Shown piece after piece: positions 1 through 9,701 of a stretch of DNA of 64,000 bases (within the stretch, counting starts at the first letter, position 1; each line of letters begins with the position of its first letter). The position numbers and the translations under genes were made by a program. A model generated the notes under the pieces. That model ran no database searches and was not told the origin of the DNA. It was given only the letters and a program-made list of their open reading frames with translations. Source of the stretch: Branchipolynoe longqiensis (lineage: Eukaryota; Annelida; Polychaeta; Phyllodocida; Polynoidae); NCBI GenBank assembly GCA_030323885.1, contig CM059188.1, positions 109,108,644 through 109,172,643 of the forward strand, written 5' to 3'.

Positions 1-552
1 TTGCTAGGACATAAGACCCCCAATAGCCTGTTGGCCCGCTGGGGCTGCTGCAGGGCCCTAGTTGAAGGTGGTCGGATTCTCTGCACTCAATATGCGCATT
101 TTCCCAACTCAGTACCCTTCCCACTGTGACCCTAGATGTTGCTGGGACTTGAAACCCCCAATAGCCTGTGGGCCAATGTGAAGGTGGCCGAGTTCTCTGC
201 ACTCAATATGTGCACTTTCCCAACTCGGTACTCTTCCCGCTGTGACCCTAGATGTACAACCCCCAATAGCCTGTGGGCCTGGGTGAAGGCAGCCGGGTTC
301 TCTGCACTCACCAAATGTACACTGTCCCAACCTGGCACCCTTCCCGGTATGACCCTAGATTATTGCTCGGACATAAGACCCCCAATAGCCTGTTGGCCCG
401 CTGGGGACTGCTGCAGGGCCCTAGTTGAAGGCGGCCGGATTCTCTGCACTCATCAAATGTGCATTGTCACAACTCGGTACCCTTCCCGGTGTGACCATAA
501 GGCCCCCAATACCCTGTGGGCCCATGTGAAGGCGGGCGTGTTCTCTGCACTC
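1..552. repeat. imperfect tandem repeat in intron, SINE-tail related
   Basis: About five imperfect units of roughly 110-170 bp. Each contains 'cccccaatagcctgt', 'ttctctgcactca' and a segment like 'caactcggtacccttccc'. The last segment resembles the 3' part of SINE-A (cactgtcacaagtcggtacc...), so I infer the array grew from a decayed SINE tail. It abuts the exon at 555-683, and the donor-side sequence of that exon (gtgagtgcagag on the minus strand) recurs in diverged form in every unit. Short open frames here are repeat artefacts. Confidence 0.65.
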
Positions 553-554
553 AC

Positions 555-683
555 CAGATGCGAGTGTCCGTCCAGGGCGGGCTCCCTCCACCTCGCCTGA
601 ACGAACACGTCGGCAGCATACTTCTCCTTGAGCGTGTCGATCTCCCCGATCTTCAGAAACACCACCCGGATGTAGACAGTCAC
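555..683 (-). CDS. single exon of a putative Cys-loop (pentameric ligand-gated) ion channel
   Basis: The minus strand shows a pyrimidine-rich stretch and 'cctctgcag' acceptor just upstream of 683, then 129 nt open with no stop (43 codons, phase 0 at both ends), then a canonical donor 'gtgagt' after 555. The peptide contains 'FLKIGEIDTLKEKY', 'AADVFVQARWREP' and 'LDG'. This pattern fits the first beta strands of the neurotransmitter-gated channel ligand-binding domain, where a W-x-[DE]-P/L element follows a [DV]-x-F-x-x-x-x-W strand. Such receptors are pentameric plasma-membrane channels; the ligand cannot be told from this piece. The next exon would lie left of base 1. No upstream exons were recognised to the right, probably because long repeat-filled introns separate them. 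A processed fragment is unlikely given intact splice sites. Family assignment is by eye. Confidence 0.6.
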
Positions 684-899
684 CTGCAGAGGTCATAGGG
701 TCAAAGGTTAAACGAGTTCAATTAGTGGACAAGTAGTGGTGAAATAGAGGGTAAGTAGTGGCAAGTAGTGAGAAAGTATGCAAGTAGAACGTAAGTAATA
801 GAGGGAATGAAGAAGGTAAAATGTGCTATAAATATATAGCAAACATAAATAGATATATATATATATACTAATATAGAATAGATTTAGATATTTAGATAT
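684..899. other. AT-rich intronic sequence, nothing recognised
   Basis: Contains repeated 'gtaagtagtg'-like words and an AT microsatellite near 855-895. No coding or mobile-element signature. Confidence 0.4.
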
Positions 900-1051
900 C
901 AGTCCTTACTCTATCCTAATAATGCCGAGCATTTGGCTAGGAAGCGACGAGTATCAATTTTGTAAGTCATTGTTTTGACTCGACCGGGAATTGAACTCCC
1001 GACCTTCCACAAAGGAGGCATGCGCTCTACCGATTCGGCCACCGCATCAGG
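900..1051 (-). mobile_element. SINE-A, 3'-truncated (head and part of body)
   Basis: The tRNA-like head is at the right end: box A region reads ggtggccgaatcggtagagc and box B gggagttcaattcccg on the minus strand. It is followed by the standard body word 'gtcattgttttgactcgacc' in reverse. The tail half is missing. Confidence 0.8.
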
Positions 1052-1089
1052 TAGCAAATCATGAGATGTATGAGATATTGGTTCCTTCT

Positions 1090-1916
1090 CCTCACGAACA
1101 TATTAAATTGGCCATCGATTGGCATTGATGTTACATACCATACAGTCAAACTGTGATCCACCATATTATATAGAATGGCTATCGATGCAACAGAAGGCAT
1201 TGATGTTACATACCATATAGCCAAACCGTGATCCACCATATTATATAGAATGGCTATTGATGCTATAGAAGGCATTGATGTTACACATCATCCAGTCAAA
1301 CAGTGATCCACCATATTATATAGAATGGTTATCAGTGCTACAGAAGGCATTGACATTACATATCATACAGTCAAACCATGATCCACCATATTATATACAA
1401 TGGATATTGATGCTACAGAAGGTATTGTCGTTGCATATCATACAGTCAAACTGTGATCCACCATTATTATATAGAATGGCTACCAATGCTACAGCAGGTA
1501 TTGTCGTTACATATCATACAGTCAAACCGTGATCCACCATATATTATAGAATGGCTATCGATGCTTCAGAAGGCATTGACGATACATATCATACAGTTAA
1601 ACCATGTTCCACCAAATTATATAGAATGGCTATTGATACTACAAAAGGTATTGATTGATGATGCATATCATACAGTCAAACCATGATTATATAGAATGGC
1701 TATCGATGCTACAGAAGGTATTGTCGTTACATATCATACAGTAAAACTGTGATCCACCATATTATATAGAATGGCTATCAATGCTACAGAAGGTATTGTC
1801 ATTACATATCATACAGTCAAACTGTGATCCACCATATTATATAGAATGGCTATCTATGCTACAGAAGGTATTGTTGTTACATATCATACAGTCAAACTGT
1901 GATCCACCATATTATT
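1090..1916. repeat. ~75-bp satellite-like tandem array (about 10-11 units)
   Basis: Units of about 73-77 bp carry 'gatccaccatattatata', 'gaatggctatcgatgct', 'acagaaggtattgtcg' and 'catatcatacagtcaaac'. Units differ by a few substitutions and small indels, so the array is moderately old. One further unit lies at 2772-2828 after an 855-bp interruption. Confidence 0.9.
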
Positions 1917-2771
1917 TGTGTGCGCCGTACCACAATTAAACAAGACAAGACAATCAGTGTATATAGTTGTGTAAAATATTCCGATAATGATGCATTGGTG
2001 GGGGAATGCAAATGTTCTATTTGTGAAAGAGGTATATAGGGCCAGGTGCATAAATGTGTTTATGTAGTTGCTGGTGGTGCTTGATTGACTGATAAATAGA
2101 CATTGTGGTGCTAGTAAGATAGTGTGTAAGGGGCACTTAGAGCTCTACCCACTACCCCCTGCCCCCTCTGCGAGTCATGGATCACCACATACTCAGCTCA
2201 GGGCAGGTGGTGGCCAAGGGAGCCACACTGTGTGGTGGTGGTGGGCAGATCACTGTAACCATGGGGACCGGAAATGCTTGTTTCTCATTGGTAGAGCTAA
2301 AAATGCTTGATTCTCATTGGGAGAATGTGGTGAGGTGATATACTATACTGGATCCATGTACCATATAAATAATAAACCTGAGGGCTTGGCTCTATCTCTT
2401 CTTTCACTCTTTATACTCTTCCTTTCTCTTTTTGCCTGTATTGATTTCACTATAGCCTGCCTACACAACCACAGATTCGAGCCGTGGACTTTACAGTTTG
2501 ATGAGTAGTTTCTCTGGCTGGTACCTCAAAAGGCCCTTCTATTTTGTTTATGAAGCAAATTTTCTCGCTGACTGAAGGCAGATAGGATCTTGCGCACACG
2601 CACATCGGCCCAGCGCGCTGTCGCCGGCGGATGCTGGCTGCCCGGTGGGCAGGCCTGACATCAAAGCAGCACATTGCTGCATACACACCTAGGTTACACA
2701 GATCCACTGGCCTATGTTACCAATAAGTAACTTACACTTTGCTGAATAATATTCACATAACTAGTTACACG
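1917..2771. mobile_element. 855-bp insertion splitting the 75-bp array
   Basis: The array stops in mid-unit at 'ccaccatatta' and resumes at 2772 with 'attatatagaatggctat', so 1917-2771 is inserted DNA. Inside it, 2499-2550 resembles the B repeat of Ngaro element 1 ('tttctctggctggta', 'aaaggccc'), followed by a GC-rich tract like the A repeat. I infer a diverged solo split-direct-repeat remnant; the rest is not recognised. Confidence 0.45.
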
Positions 2772-2828
2772 CCACATTATATAGAATGGCTATCGATGCT
2801 ACAGAAGGTATTGTCGTTACATAGTATA
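2772..2828. repeat. orphan unit of the 75-bp array
   Basis: 'attatatagaatggctatcg' through 'ggtattgtcgttacata' matches array units at 1090-1916. It marks the far side of the insertion. Confidence 0.85.
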
Positions 2829-3076
2829 TAGGCTATCATTATCGCTCCTGACCAGCCAGTACTGGACTGACAAAGATGTTTGCCCTGGAAGATTGCTTTG
2901 CTTTATCTGACAATTGATCTAAGGTGGGGCCTATTGGCATTGCTGTGTGGCGGGAATTGGGGTTATTGCGGTGGGCGGCTGGACTTCGGGGTGCAACAAC
3001 CCCAGCTACACAAACAGTGGTGTATCACGCATATCCGTCCCTCGGACAGTTTTTAAATTGCTGAAGTTACACTCGG

Positions 3077-3408
3077 TTGGTTGGTTGTTGGAGTTTTACG
3101 TCGTGGCAACATCTAATGTCATATCAGGATGGATACCGACTTGTGACAGAGCACACTCATGGTGACTTTATAGTGCTGCCCCACTGGGAAATCAGACCAC
3201 TGGCACCATGACCCAATATCCCACTCAGTCACATTATTCTGACACTGAGCTAACCAGTCCTTGCCCTATCCTATTAATGATGAGTGCCAAGCTAGGAAGG
3301 GACAAGTATCATTTTTATAAGTCATTGCTTTGACTCGACTGGGAACCAAACTCCAGATCTCCCACACACGAAGCCCGCGCTCTACCGATTCGGCCATCAC
3401 ACCCGGTA
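3077..3408 (-). mobile_element. SINE-A, near full length
   Basis: Runs from the tail ('ggttggttggttgttggag' in plus orientation) through the body to a tRNA-like head ending 'gattcggccatcacacccgg'. About 330 bp, which is the usual length of this family here. The tail is a short ccaa/accaacc repeat, not poly(A). Confidence 0.88.
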
Positions 3409-3428
3409 ATTACATTCGGCATCACTGG

Positions 3429-3606
3429 ATGCGGTGGCCGAATGGGTAGAGCGAGGGATTCCCGTGTGGAAGGTCAGGAGTTCGAAACTTGACTGTGTCA
3501 AACCGATGACTTATAAAATACACACTTGTTGATACCTACCCTTGGTGCTTAGTACTAGGATCGGGCAAGGACTGTTTAGCTCAGTATCGGGATAACGTGA
3601 CTGAGT
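3429..3606 (+). mobile_element. SINE-A, 3'-truncated
   Basis: Head 'gatgcggtggccgaatgggt' with box B 'aggagttcgaaactt', then body words 'gatgacttataaaa', 'gggcaaggactgtttagctc', stopping after 'gactgagtg'. Head-to-head neighbour of the previous copy, 20 bp away. Confidence 0.85.
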
Positions 3607-3890
3607 GAACTGTCAAACTATACCATATGTAAGTTTTGAAATGATTAACATTGGCGCAGAATTCCAAATTGTGGTTGATCCGGCGGAGGAAGCCTGAGAC
3701 CTCGTCGGGCACCCAGTTTCTCCCCACTCCCACCTCCCGTTGACATTGAACAGATAGACTGAACTTACATGAACTCAACTTCGACATTTAATTTGTAATT
3801 GCATAACATGTGGTAATTAATAAACTCCCTTTCCTCCCATTCTCGTCTCAGGCTTCCTCTGTCCGAATCGTTATTTCAGGTGACTTGACA
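3607..3890. repeat. dispersed repeat shared with 5385-5740
   Basis: Words such as 'aattccaaattgtggttgat' around 3660 and 'ctcgtctcaggcttcc' near 3843 recur in the same order near 5406 and 5718. Two diverged copies of an unclassified repeat; no TIRs or tails seen. Confidence 0.5.
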
Positions 3891-3921
3891 ATATCAGACT
3901 ACATATACATGTACATATATG

Positions 3922-4353
3922 CAAAGACCCTATAATACTAAGACAGCTCACTCCCTATCTCTCCCATGGTAATGTAAATTTTGCAGTGCCAAGGCTCACT
4001 CCCTATCTCTCCAATGGTAATGTAAATTTTGCAGTGCCACCTAGTGGTGGGTTTGATCAGCCCGGCTGCTGGTTGGTGTTTCACATGTAAACACATACAA
4101 TTAAATTATACATGAGATAGGTAAGTATGAATACACATCAATATGAAATTGCTATGAACAAATACACATCATCATCAGCATCATCATCATCAGTCACCAT
4201 CATCACACATCTTTCACATTCATATATACATTTATACATATAATATAGCACCTGTTTAACCAAGAGAACAGCCAGCGCACTGAGTGGTGGGTTTGATCAT
4301 TTTGATTACACAGTACAGGCTGAGTGAGCCGTCTTAGTAATATAGGGTCTTTG
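3922..4353. mobile_element. MITE family M2 (CAAAGACCC TIR, 7-bp TSD)
   Basis: Terminal inverted repeats of about 30 bp begin CAAAGACCCTATAATACTAA. The flanks show a perfect 7-bp direct repeat ATATATG (3915-3921 and 4354-4360). A ~48-bp internal direct duplication (two 'ctcactccctatctctcc' blocks) is private to this copy. The interior carries a (CAT)n stretch. No transposase. The CA...TG termini could suggest hAT- or P-like origin, but 7-bp TSDs are not decisive. Confidence 0.88.
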
Positions 4354-4380
4354 ATATATGTTAAACAACTGTATTGTCAT

Positions 4381-4450
4381 ATGGCTGGAGGACCAGTGCC
4401 AGGGGGTGTCTTTGATTCAATGAATAAACTATATTTACAACAACAACAAA
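4381..4450 (+). mobile_element. 3' end of unclassified retroposon ('GGCCGGAAGACCAG' family)
   Basis: 'atggctggaggaccagtgcc' followed by 'aatgaataaactat' and an (aac)n tail. Related ends occur at 36836, 40188, 43712, 52990 and 60290. Confidence 0.5.
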
Positions 4451-4545
4451 GGCACATCCGGAAGGGATAAGCAGCAGGTTGCTTTCATTATGGACTTTAT
4501 ATGTTGCATCAGAACCACCGGTCCTGATCCAATCACCAAAGTTAA

Positions 4546-4892
4546 AGTTGCATAGTCCGATGGTTTTGAATTTCTGTATTTTTTCTGAGATAAATATATT
4601 AGATCAATCACTAGTATCTACTTTACATTAGTTCAAAATTACTTTTATTTTAAATGGTAAACCTTTGAGATATTTTGAGTGCAAAGATGGAAAATCAGTT
4701 TTGGCAAGCTTGCCAAAACTCTGACGCCATAGACTTCTGCAGTAACAGGTTCTGTTAAATTGATTCAGTATTGCCTTCTACGCAGAATCAAATGCTTAAT
4801 AAGTGCATCAGTATCTAAGTTAGATATGTCAAATCAAATCTAGATAATTGGTTTGGTTTTGAAAATTTGATATTTCATCGGACTATGCAGCT
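4546..4892. mobile_element. MITE family M1 (AGTTGCATAGTCCGATG TIR, TTAA TSD)
   Basis: Ends AGTTGCATAGTCCGATG and the inverse, flanked by TTAA on both sides (4542-4545, 4893-4896). The interior has a self-complementary core 'ttttggcaagcttgccaaaa'. About 350 bp with no coding capacity. TTAA target and an AG terminus are seen in Kolobok-type elements, while piggyBac termini usually begin CCY; the class call is inference. Confidence 0.88.
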
Positions 4893-5037
4893 TTAAGTTT
4901 CATTGAGCCTCATCGGGACTTGGTTGGGTGAGCACAGTGGACTATGAGGTGACATAGACAGGTTGGTACAGGGTTATAGCATACTAATTCAATGGTGGAT
5001 AAGTAATAACATTTCAACATTGGTTATCATGATACCT

Positions 5038-5202
5038 GACATTGATCTAACCAGTCCTTGCCCTTTCCCATTAATGCCGAGTGCCAGGCTAGGAAGCGAC
5101 AAGTATCAATTTTGTAAGTCATTGGTTTGACTCGACTGAGATTGAACTCCCGACCTTCCGTACGGGAAACGTGCGTTCTACCGATTCGACCATTGCGTCC
5201 TC
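5038..5202 (-). mobile_element. SINE-A, head half only
   Basis: Body 'ccagtccttgccctttccc' to head 'ctaccgattcgaccattgcg' in plus orientation. The tail half is absent. Confidence 0.8.
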
Positions 5203-5877
5203 CAGTCTCAACGTTTCTAGGATATGGCAAGAAATAGTGGAACGAGGAAGACCAACTCTATGCATTTGAATTATCACTTATTTTTGTAAAGATTAGAGTG
5301 CAAGTTTTATTATAGATCATGCGTAGTAAGGACCTCCCCAAACAGTGTGTGCAGTCCGCCCACTTTGCTGCTGAGGGCTTGCCTTTCAGTGTTTAGCATT
5401 GGCGCATAATTCCCAAATTGTGGTTGATCCGAGAAGGCATCTGGGTAACCACCACGCCCCAAGTGGCAGATACGATTATCATTGGCACATAAACCTCCCC
5501 CACCCGAGCTCGCCATTCGGCCTCGCTACACTGTACTACTAACGTCAATTTACCACACCCACTAACCCTCTTTGTTAAGGACTGCTTCGTAGGGGCCGGC
5601 TTGGGCGGCCTCCGAGGTGCAGGTGATCGGGGAAGGCTCCCTCGACCTGGGCAATGTCGACTGACTATCCCCTCGTTGTGCTGGACTAAATCAAAATACC
5701 CTCCAACTCCCACACTCGTCTCCGGCTTCCCTTCTTGGAATCAGTCAGCTACACTACGAGTGGTTCGTACTGAAGAAGTGCAGAACAAAGAGGAAAAGAG
5801 GCCGATAAGAAGAAGCCTACTCCTGCTTGATTTAGGGGTACTTATCAGGGAGTTCAACTGACAGCTTCCAGGCAAAG
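5203..5877. other. no gene recognised; second copy of the 3607-3890 repeat
   Basis: The 5385-5740 part matches the dispersed repeat at 3607-3890. Two overlapping open frames near 5310-5861 show no domain, splice site or codon pattern that I can support. Confidence 0.4.
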
Positions 5878-5975
5878 GGTTGGGTGATTGGGTGGTTGTT
5901 AGGGTTTTATATCCTGGCAACATTTAAGGTCATATCAGGACGGTTACCGACTTGTGACAGTGCACTTTATACAGT

Positions 5976-6037
5976 TTGTTTTTATTTAACGACGCCTCTA
6001 GAGCACATTGTTTTTCATCATCAGCTATTGGACGTTA
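5976..6037 (-). mobile_element. 3' end of molluscan-type SINE inside SINE-A
   Basis: Plus orientation 'tttatttaacgacgcctcta' and 'gagcacattg' are the reverse complement of the 3' end of the SINE at 6486-6712. It lies inside the SINE-A copy 5878-6332, so it is younger. Confidence 0.75.
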
Positions 6038-6082
6038 AGGCTACTTTATAGTGCTGATCCTCTGGGAAGTCAGTCCGCCAGT

Positions 6083-6157
6083 GTAGTAAGTTTAAAATAC
6101 TACCCCACAACACCGTAGTGTTTTCGATGGGGTCGTGTTTTGAGCGTCCTACACCGG
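6083..6157. mobile_element. 75-bp palindromic mini-element (family M10)
   Basis: Begins 'agtgtagtaagtttaaaata' and ends with the near-inverse 'tttgagcgtcctacacc'; the centre reads 'cacaacaccgtagtg'. It is a minimal copy of the TIR of the large element at 53126-57292 and interrupts the SINE-A body between 'gcc' and 'cggcaccatgacc'. Confidence 0.75.
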
Positions 6158-6485
6158 CACCATGACCCGATATCCCACCCAGTCACATTATCCTGACACT
6201 GAGATAAATCAGTCCTTGCCCTATCCTATTAATGCTGAGTGCCAGGCTAGGAAGCGACAAGTATCAATTTTAGAAGTCATTGGTTTGACTCGACCGGGAA
6301 CCTAACTCCCCATCTCCCGCACGCGGGGCTTGCCGGTCCATTCAGAGGGAATTAAGGTGCAGGCAACCTTATAATTACCACCAGTACCCAATAGGCTTCA
6401 ACTACACAAGCTCAGTACGTTTAGGCTGACATGTGGTTTATGCATTTCCTGCAAAAATGGTGAAACTATCCAAATAAAATTATAG

Positions 6486-6712
6486 TTGGGGGATGATGAT
6501 GTCAACTGGTTCATCAAAGGCTGTGGTATGTGCTGTCCTGTCTGTGGGAAAGTGCATATAAAAGACCCCATGCTGCTTATCAGAAAGAGTAGCCTATGTG
6601 GCAACAGCTGGCTTCCTCCAAAGAAATATGTCAGAATGACCATATGTTTGACTTCCAATAGCCGATGATAATAATCAATGTGCTCTAGAGGCGTCATTAA
6701 ATAAAAGAGCTA
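6486..6712 (+). mobile_element. molluscan-type SINE, 5'-truncated (no tRNA head)
   Basis: Contains 'atcaaaggctgtggtatgtg', 'gtgcatataaaagacccc', 'ttgacttccaatagccgatg' and the 3' end 'tgtgctctagaggcgtcatt', then 'aaataaaa'. I recognise this body and 3' end from a SINE very common in mollusc genomes. The tRNA-derived 5' part is missing. Confidence 0.8.
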
Positions 6713-7055
6713 TACCTTTTGCGGATGACATATTTTGTTGGCAATGGTTGGTGATGTGTTTTTTTGGTGATTGCCTGAATGGCCATCTTTGTGAGTGAGC
6801 ATGTGGCTTTTATGGTGATGGCTGGCAGTATTGGATAAATAAGACTTTGTGTAAATACACAAATAGTTCTCATGCACTTAGCAGGCAAAGTTATCTAGGA
6901 TCTGCAGTCTGGCTTTCTATGGGTGCCTGATTGATCACCGGGTGGTCTGGGTTACAATAATTAAAAGTTAGAGGATGCTTATCTGTACCGACTCTTTAAT
7001 GTTATCCTTATGGCAGGATGCATTTCGTTTGCCAAGACTACTAAAAAAACAAACT
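6713..7055. other. no feature recognised
   Basis: AT-rich unique-looking sequence. A short word 'aatgttatccttatggcagg' at 6997 recurs in diverged form near 7380 on the other side of the SINE-A copy, possibly a local duplication. Confidence 0.35.
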
Positions 7056-7368
7056 AGTTGGTTGGTTTGTTGTTGCAGTTTTATGTCCTGGCAACATGTA
7101 AGGTCATATCAGGATGGTGACAGTGCACACTCATGATGACTTTATAGTGCTGCCCTACTGGGAAATCAGGTTGCTGGCATCATGAACCGATATCCCACTC
7201 AGTCACAATATCCTGACATTGAGCTAATCAGTCCGTGCTCGCCTTGTCGAGCGCCAGGCTAGGAAGTGACAAGTATAAATGTTATAAGTCATTGGTTTGA
7301 CTCGACCAGGAAGCAAACTCCCGAGCTTCTGCACGCGAGACCGGTGTTCTGCAGATTAGGCCACTGTC
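7056..7368 (-). mobile_element. SINE-A, near full length
   Basis: Tail 'ttggttggtttgttgttgca' at the left; head with diverged box A ('cagattaggccactg') at the right. A small deletion removes part of 'gggtaccgactt'. Confidence 0.85.
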
Positions 7369-7516
7369 TCGGTCTCTTTAATGTTCTCCTTATAGCAGAA
7401 TGCCTTTCTTTTACCAAGACTGCTATAAAAAAACAATTGATTGTCGAATAGTAACGATGTCTAGTCGACTACTTTAGCCTCCATTTAGTATAGGCTACTG
7501 CCACAACAACTACTAT

Positions 7517-7716
7517 GAAGCCAGCCCTGAAGCCAGCCCTGAAGCCAGCCCTGAAGCCAGCCCTGAAGCCAGCCCTGAAGCCAGCCCTGAAGCCAGCCCT
7601 GAAGCCAGCCCTGAAGCCAGCCCTGAAGCCAGCCCTGAAGCCAGCCCTGAAGCCAGCCCTGAAGCCAGCCCTGAAGCCAGCCCTGAAGCCAACCCTGAAG
7701 CCAGCCCTGACGCCAG
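7517..7716. repeat. 12-bp minisatellite GAAGCCAGCCCT, ~17 units
   Basis: Nearly perfect head-to-tail 12-mers, with one CCAACC variant near the right end. The length is a multiple of 3, so all frames stay open (KPAL on plus, QGWL or SGLA on minus). These translations are artefacts of the repeat. Confidence 0.95.
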
Positions 7717-7972
7717 CCCCTTATTATCACTATAGATTGAGGCACAGCAAGTACACATTAAAACCGTTGTTTAGCATTGCATACATGGTAGTACTGCAGG
7801 TATTGCAATACCTCAGGGAGTTTGATGCCACTGCCCTGCAGAGTTGCAAACCACTGCCTTGTGGTACAGGTTCTTTACAGAACTGAAGGCTACGGGAGCA
7901 AACCCTAAACAGAAAACCATCTCACTGTGGCAGCATCAAGGGTGGTTGATGTATGGAACTCCTAACATCTCC

Positions 7973-8210
7973 CGACCAGCCACTGCAGGGACAAATAGTT
8001 TTGTGCCTGTCTGGACATGTTCTTGCTGGTGTGAGACCTCTATTTGCTCCCCGAGAGAGTGCCACTGGTAACTAGCAAAAGTCAGCAGCACTTCAACACT
8101 TTTGCAGGCAGCTTTCATGAAATAAGAGAGCTAAATGGAGAACGACAGTCAAATAATGAAAGCAGACTTTGTCGCATCGCGACCGACAGCATGATGATGA
8201 TGAGATTGAG
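7973..8210 (+). mobile_element. LINE 3' end with (ATG)n tail
   Basis: 'tttgctccccgagagagtg', 'cttcaacacttttgcaggc' and 'agactttgtcgcatcgcgac' end in atgatgatgatga. The same block occurs inverted at 34300-34545 and 63404-63600, each with a (CAT)n start. Short trinucleotide tails of this type are typical of RTE-like non-LTR elements; no catalytic RT domain is left. Confidence 0.7.
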
Positions 8211-8334
8211 GCTAAGAGCAAAGGTGCCAACATTGTATGACCAACAATAGGAAGATTTTAATATTTTGTTAAGAAGATAAGTTTTTGTGTGGCAACACAC
8301 GCCATGACAATAGGATAGATATCATGACATATTA

Positions 8335-8525
8335 TGATTGTCATGGGGGTGATGAAAATGGGAAATATTGTGCCTAGAGCGGGAATCGAACCCACATTTG
8401 TTGCAGTCCAAGTCAGTGCAGACTTCTACACTGGTCAGCCTAGGTCCCTTGATATCACAACCATACCCACGCCCACTTGTCTATGCGGTTCGTTGCCTGA
8501 GAGGTCAGTGCAGACTACTACATAA
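8335..8525 (-). mobile_element. tRNA-related repeat S3, diverged
   Basis: Plus orientation 'gggggtgatgaaaatgggaa', 'gtgcctagagcgggaatcga' and 'cccacttgtctatgcggttc' match the S3 copies at 23290, 23606 and 34990. The minus strand gives a box B-like 'gggttcgattcccg'. Confidence 0.75.
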
Positions 8526-8551
8526 TCATACAATGTATAATATGTATATAT

Positions 8552-8876
8552 AAAACTGGCTATGGTGGAGGGAGAGGAAGGAGCGCAAACGAGGAGTGGG
8601 TGGGAACCTTCCAGTCTTTTATTTTGCAAGGAAAGGCCCATGGCCGGGCAAAAGAAAATAGCCCTACCAATCAAAGCTAAAAATGCATGCGATACAAGGT
8701 ACGGCGGCAGAGCAAGTGACCTGCGAGCAGCAATGGCGGAGTAGCAGCGAGGCAAAAGCAGCCACGGAGCAAATATATGCGAAGAAATAATAATAAAATA
8801 AATAAATAAATAAATAATAAATAAGGTAGGTAAACCCCGCCTCTTTATATATATATAATAAATTATATTTTACATA
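8552..8876 (-). mobile_element. solo split-direct-repeat (A-B) of the Ngaro element 2 family
   Basis: In plus orientation a B repeat ('aaaactggctatggtggagg' to 'aaaatagcc') is followed directly by a complete A repeat ('ctaccaatcaaag' to 'ttttacata'). This is the same order as B2-A2 of element 2 at 28195-28524, with small indels. Recombination between A1 and A2 of a full element would leave exactly A-B2, the Ngaro counterpart of a solo LTR. No coding sequence remains. Confidence 0.85.
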
Positions 8877-9227
8877 ATTATAATATATACCTTTTTGTAC
8901 AAGTTCCACCATGTGTCTACGTGTCATTTTCTAGGCTCTGCTTGCCACCTTGAGCTGCTGATGTCTTTAAGCTACTGTAAGTAGCTGATTTTGCCTTTCG
9001 CATTAGCTGATTGTGTTGTATGTGGGTGAGAGTGAAAATTGGGAGATTTGCACATGGAATCGTAATATTGGAAGAGCATAGCTAAATTCGGAAGTCTTCC
9101 TACCAAATCGGAGCAGTTGTCATCTCTGTATAAATACTGAAACTGTGATATTAGTGAAAGCATTAAATCCGCCATCACTGTTCACAAATCACATTACTAA
9201 AAGCAATGCTAAAGCTAGTTTTGACCA
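8877..9227. other. no feature recognised
   Basis: AT-rich start, then unique-looking sequence with no frame, tail or TIR that I can support. Confidence 0.35.
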
Positions 9228-9570
9228 GACGGGATGGCCGAATGCGTTGAGTGTCCACCTCCTGTTTTGGGAGATCGGGGGATCCGAATCCATGGGTTCA
9301 TGGTTTTGAACCCTGGTTGAGTCAAACCAATGACTTAAAAGTGTATACTTGTCGCTTCCTAGCCAGGCATGCAGCATTATTAGGATAGGGCAAGGACTGG
9401 TTGGCTCAGTGTCAGGATAATGTGATGGAGTGGGATATCAGGTCATGGTGCTGGCGGCCTGGTCTCCTATTGGAGCAGCACTATAAAGTCGCCATGAGTG
9501 CACACTGTGACAAGTTGGTCCCCGTCCTGATATGACCTTAGATGTTGCTAGGATGTAAAACAACCACAAA
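9228..9570 (+). mobile_element. SINE-A, 'cagacgggatggccg' head type, full length
   Basis: The head reads 'cagacgggatggccgaatgc' and carries two box B-like blocks in tandem ('gggatccgaatcc' and 'ggttttgaaccc'). The body is normal to 'gttgctaggatgtaaaac' and an aaccac tail. Confidence 0.87.
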
Positions 9571-9701
9571 GTTAACAAACAATCCATCAAGTTTATTCTG
9601 AAGCCTGCACTGAAGTCACAGGACAGACTGAACTGTAATTACATCTATTCCAAATGAGTATGATCCACTGCTCTGAACTTATCTAATACAATAGCCAGCT
9701 A

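Larger units (their letters stand above)
5878..6332 (-). mobile_element. SINE-A carrying two later insertions
   Basis: The tail begins at 5880 and the head region ends near 6332 with 'ctcccgcacgcggggct', where it breaks off before box A. The body is interrupted at about 5967-6040 by the 3' end of another SINE and at 6083-6157 by a short palindromic element. Removing both restores the normal body order. Confidence 0.8.

Noticed and set aside
1090..1916. CRISPR-like array of repeats and spacers
   Set aside because: The whole ~75-bp unit is conserved with no unique spacers, and the DNA is clearly eukaryotic.
5393..5861. Opposed frames of about 86-106 codons
   Set aside because: Overlapping on both strands within a dispersed repeat; no recognisable motif.
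7485..7886. Repetitive peptides KPAL, QGWL, SGLA
   Set aside because: The 12-bp minisatellite length is a multiple of three, so several frames are open; no signal peptide, splice context or flanking domain.
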